Source: Bog-473 sp963824195
GTDB taxonomy: Bacteria; Actinomycetota; Acidimicrobiia; Acidimicrobiales; RAAP-2
NCBI GenBank assembly: GCA_963824195.1
Contig: CAWGOJ010000001.1
Location: 124,001 to 188,000, forward strand
Length of the DNA stretch: 64,000 bases
Reading direction: 5' to 3'
Position numbers and translations under genes: made by a program. Below the pieces are notes generated by a model. It was not told the origin of the DNA and searched no databases. It worked only from the letters and a program-made list of their open reading frames with translations. The first letter of the stretch is position 1. The number at the start of each line of letters is the position of its first letter. Of this stretch, positions 61,435 to 64,000 are shown one piece after another.

Positions 61435-62106
61435 CTACCGCTCGGGCTCGCCGAGCCCCGCCCCGGCCGAGGCGGCCGTCTCCTTGTCGAGCAGAGGGTG
61501 GGCGTAGATGTCGAGCAGCGCCAGGGTCAGCAGGCGATCGCCCTCGGCCTCGAACATGTCGGTGCCGAGGGCGCGCGACACGTGCTCGTGGAGCAACGAG
61601 ATGCCCGCGGCCATGGCGGTGACCAGTGCGGCCCGGACCCTGCGGTCGACGGTCGGCGGGTCGGACCGGGCGTCGTCGGCGCGAGCGAGCCAGACCTCGG
61701 TCATGGTCACCATCTCGTCGAAGATCGGTCCCGCCGTGGCCGATCCGTCGGCCAGAGACCGGGCGACGTAGCGCCCGAACCGCTTCGAAGCCTGCCGCGT
61801 GCCGGCGACGCTGCCCGGGTCGGCGAGGATCTGCGTGTTGAGCCGGCGCAGCGACTCGAACACGTAGTCGTCACACGCCCTGCGCAGCGCGTCCTTCGAT
61901 CCGTAGTGGTGCCGGAGCAGGCCGGGTGAGACACCTGCCGTCCGGGCGATCCCCCTGATGGTCGCGCGCTCGTACCCCTCCTCGGCGAAGTGCACCAGGG
62001 CCGCCTCGCGGATGCGCGCACGCGCCGTGAGGTCCTCGAAGGCCAGGCCCGCCTCTCCGATCGGGCGCAGCGCGGGGGCGGGTGGATCCCCGCGGTGCGT
62101 CGTCAT
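61435..62106 (-). CDS. TetR-family transcriptional regulator
   Basis: A 223-residue regulator. The N-terminal HTH is RIREAALVHFAEEGYERATI then RGIARTAGVSPGLLRHHYGS, followed by a helical ligand domain. ATG 62106 overlaps the permease stop by ATGA, so it is the last gene of the ABC operon and probably controls it in response to an exported compound. Confidence 0.88.
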   Translation of the reverse strand: MTTHRGDPPAPALRPIGEAGLAFEDLTARARIREAALVHFAEEGYERATIRGIARTAGVSPGLLRHHYGSKDALRRACDDYVFESLRRLNTQILADPGSVAGTRQASKRFGRYVARSLADGSATAGPIFDEMVTMTEVWLARADDARSDPPTVDRRVRAALVTAMAAGISLLHEHVSRALGTDMFEAEGDRLLTLALLDIYAHPLLDKETAASAGAGLGEPER

Positions 62107-63761
62107 TCTCCCTGCAGGTCCCGTCTCCAGAACGCCAGCCCTCCGACGAGCGCGCTCGCCACGCCGATGCCGGTCATGATCCCGTTCGCCTCCCAGTCCG
62201 GTGACACGGCCGGAGCCGAGGCCATGTGGTGGAAGACCGACGTGTCGAGGACCCAGTGGTTGGCCGCGCCGATGCCGCCGACGATGACGACGAGGAACGA
62301 CCAGCCGAGCAACCCGTAGACGACCACGGAGGTGGTCCGGGGTCGGATCCCGAACGCAAGGACGCCGATGCCGAGGATGGCGATCGCCGGGGGGACGAGG
62401 TTCACACCCGCCCCGAGCAGCGTCGTGAATCCCACGCTGGAGTGCTGGCTGGCGGCTCCCAGCCACGCGAAGACCCCCGCGCCGACGCCACTGAGCACCA
62501 GCACGGTCACCGCCACCACGAGCCGTCCCGAGAGCCACGACGCACGGGAGACCGGGCGGACCAGCATGTGGTCGAGCCTCCCCCCGGACTCCTCCGCGCA
62601 TGCAGCGGTGATCTGACCGGCGCCGACGAAGGCGACCAGGACGGCCAGCACGAGGAAGCACACACCCAGCACCGCGTCGGTGCCGGTCCCGGGCGCGCCG
62701 AGCTTGGCGAACACCTCTCGGACCGATGACCCCGAGATCGTGGCGCCGGCGGACTTGGCGATGAGCCCGTAGAGCAGCGCGGCAGCGGCGATCGCCACCC
62801 ACCAGGCGATGACGGTGGCGCGCAGCAGCCGGATCGCCAACCCGGTGGGCCCGGAGAGCAGCGCGAGGCGCGGGTGGGAGTGCGACCGGCCGGCCACGAT
62901 GCCCGCGCCGACGTCACGGATGCCGGCGAGATGGACCGCAACGGCAGCGAGCACCGCCGTGAGGGCGATGATCGGCAGCAGGGCGAGGGGTTGGGGCGCG
63001 GTGACCGGTTGGAGTTCCTCCACCCAGCCGAGGGGGGACGCCCAGATGAGGGCGTGCAGGCCCACCCCCGCGTCGGCGATCATCCGCAGCGCGTAGCTGA
63101 CCCCGAGGAAGATGGCTGCGTAGGAGGCGGCCTGGCGGCGGGTCTCCGCGAGCTGGCTGGTCAGGGTCCCGACGGCCAGGAACATGACCGCGGTCGTCAC
63201 CAGGGCCAGGGCCAGGTAGAGCGAGGGCCCCGCCGCGATGCCCACCTTCGATCCCCGCCCGGAGAGGACGGCGATGACCGCGGTGAGCAGCCACAGCGTG
63301 CCGGCCCCGGTACCGAGGCCCGCCAAGGCCTGGGCGGTGGCGCTTCTCCGTGTCGTCTGGCCCGTGAGCAGCAGATCCCAGCGACGGCTGTCCTCCTCGC
63401 CACGCAGGAGCCTCGTGCTCGTCAGCAGCCCCCACACGGCGCCGAGAATCATGAGCGTCATGGAGATCTTGAAGACGGTGAAGCCGCCCACCGTCTGGAG
63501 CTGCGGGGCCGGCCCGAACAGCGCGCTCGTCGCCTTGTTGGAGCCGTAGGCGGCAGCCAGCGCGTCGCGCTCCGCCCGCGTCGTGTAGATCCTCGTGTAG
63601 CTGACTTCCGACGAAGCGATGGTGAGGCCGAAGATCAGGCCCCAGACGGCCCCGGAGCGGGCGGCTCGGCGGGCGCTCAGGCGGGCGACCACGGTGCCGG
63701 GGGACCGCTCGGCTCGGACCGGGGTGGCGACCGGGGGTGCCACGGCGAGCTCAGCGTGCAT
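62103..63761 (-). CDS. ABC-2 type transporter permease
   Basis: A 552-residue membrane protein with about twelve helices arranged as two similar halves, a form found in antibiotic or polyketide exporters. The halves carry matching segments (EEDSRRWDLLLTGQTTRRSA and EESGGRLDHMLVRPVSRASW), which follow the second helix of each half and contact the ATPase. Substrate is unknown. ATG 63761 overlaps the ATPase stop by 11 nt. Confidence 0.85.
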   Translation of the reverse strand: MHAELAVAPPVATPVRAERSPGTVVARLSARRAARSGAVWGLIFGLTIASSEVSYTRIYTTRAERDALAAAYGSNKATSALFGPAPQLQTVGGFTVFKISMTLMILGAVWGLLTSTRLLRGEEDSRRWDLLLTGQTTRRSATAQALAGLGTGAGTLWLLTAVIAVLSGRGSKVGIAAGPSLYLALALVTTAVMFLAVGTLTSQLAETRRQAASYAAIFLGVSYALRMIADAGVGLHALIWASPLGWVEELQPVTAPQPLALLPIIALTAVLAAVAVHLAGIRDVGAGIVAGRSHSHPRLALLSGPTGLAIRLLRATVIAWWVAIAAAALLYGLIAKSAGATISGSSVREVFAKLGAPGTGTDAVLGVCFLVLAVLVAFVGAGQITAACAEESGGRLDHMLVRPVSRASWLSGRLVVAVTVLVLSGVGAGVFAWLGAASQHSSVGFTTLLGAGVNLVPPAIAILGIGVLAFGIRPRTTSVVVYGLLGWSFLVVIVGGIGAANHWVLDTSVFHHMASAPAVSPDWEANGIMTGIGVASALVGGLAFWRRDLQGE

Positions 63762-64000
63762 GGCCCTCCCCGCCGCCCCCGCCGTAGAGGGCGAGGAACA
63801 GTTCCTCGAGGGAGGGCTCGCGGCTGACGAGCTCGGTGACGTCGGCGTCGGCCAGGGCCCTCAGGAGGGGCTGAATGGAGCCACGGACCTGGCAGCGGAC
63901 CACGCGACCGTTCGTCTCCACCGAGCTCACACCAGGCACGCCCGAGAGATGCGGGACGGCACCGTCGAAGGTCGCCTCCACGCTGAGCGCGCTCAGGTGG
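63751..64000 (-). CDS. ABC transporter ATP-binding protein, C-terminal end only
   Basis: The frame is open to the window edge. Visible residues form the C-terminal regulatory part of drug-export ATPases (LLRALADADVTELVSREPSL, then EELFLALYGGGGGEGH), the typical ending of the DrrA/CcmA-like group. Walker motifs lie outside the window. It is the first visible gene of the ATPase-permease-TetR operon. Confidence 0.75.
   Translation of the reverse strand, partial: HLSALSVEATFDGAVPHLSGVPGVSSVETNGRVVRCQVRGSIQPLLRALADADVTELVSREPSLEELFLALYGGGGGEGHAR

Overview
The window is a very GC-rich, gene-dense actinobacterial chromosome segment. The phylum call rests on mycothiol synthesis (mshA), a rex-hemA-hemC-cobA/hemD-hemB-hemL block, a menaquinone-reductase-like flavoprotein beside a 14-subunit complex I operon, and ctaE-qcrC-qcrA-qcrB with a diheme cytochrome c. 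Placement in class Acidimicrobiia or a near relative is my inference from gene order and protein style. No rRNA, tRNA, CRISPR array, insertion sequence or prophage was seen.

Layout. 1-2.7 kb: two divergent citrate synthase paralogs, one with N-terminal CBS domains (cut by the window edge) and one with an N-terminal MerR-like helix-turn-helix. 2.7-6.8 kb: beta-propeller lipoprotein, SufS-like cysteine desulfurase, small DksA/TraR zinc finger, superoxide dismutase, XRE regulator. 6.8-11.2 kb: mshA, ybjN-like gene, proC, SAM hydrolase family (DUF62), rex. 11.3-17.4 kb: early heme genes hemA, hemC, cobA/hemD, hemB, hemL. 17.4-19.2 kb: a decayed L,D-transpeptidase remnant, a HIT protein and an APH-fold kinase. 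19.2-37 kb: geranylgeranyl-reductase family flavoprotein with a histone-like tail, then nuoA-nuoN. 37-43.5 kb: DUF2252, methyltransferase, an operon of a large metallophosphoesterase-like/MprF-like membrane protein with a 47-residue zinc ribbon and a PPOX protein, and a HAD phosphatase. 43.5-48.7 kb: late heme genes hemE, hemH, hemY with lnt and a YbjQ protein. 48.8-55.4 kb: HelD, then ctaE-qcrCAB. 55.4-64 kb: SCO6745-like gene with an apparent CTG start, two SDRs, a lower-GC patch (unknown protein and a mycothiol-type DinB/MDMPI protein), a class III cyclase with a C-terminal YHS-like metal site, a membrane GGDEF protein, and a TetR/ABC-2 export operon running off the end.

How it fits together. 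About 45 kb serve aerobic respiration: redox sensing (Rex), heme synthesis, menaquinone modification, complex I, and the bc1 complex with oxidase subunit III. Genes are tightly packed with ATGA/GTGA overlaps. Many transcription units carry a TAnnnT -10 box 6-9 nt before the start codon, indicating leaderless mRNAs.

Quality caveat. Four conserved genes (sod, proC, nuoM and the MprF-like gene) each contain one single-base frame break, and nuoD lacks a good start. Several breaks in housekeeping genes point to base-level errors in a draft or metagenomic assembly more than to gene decay.
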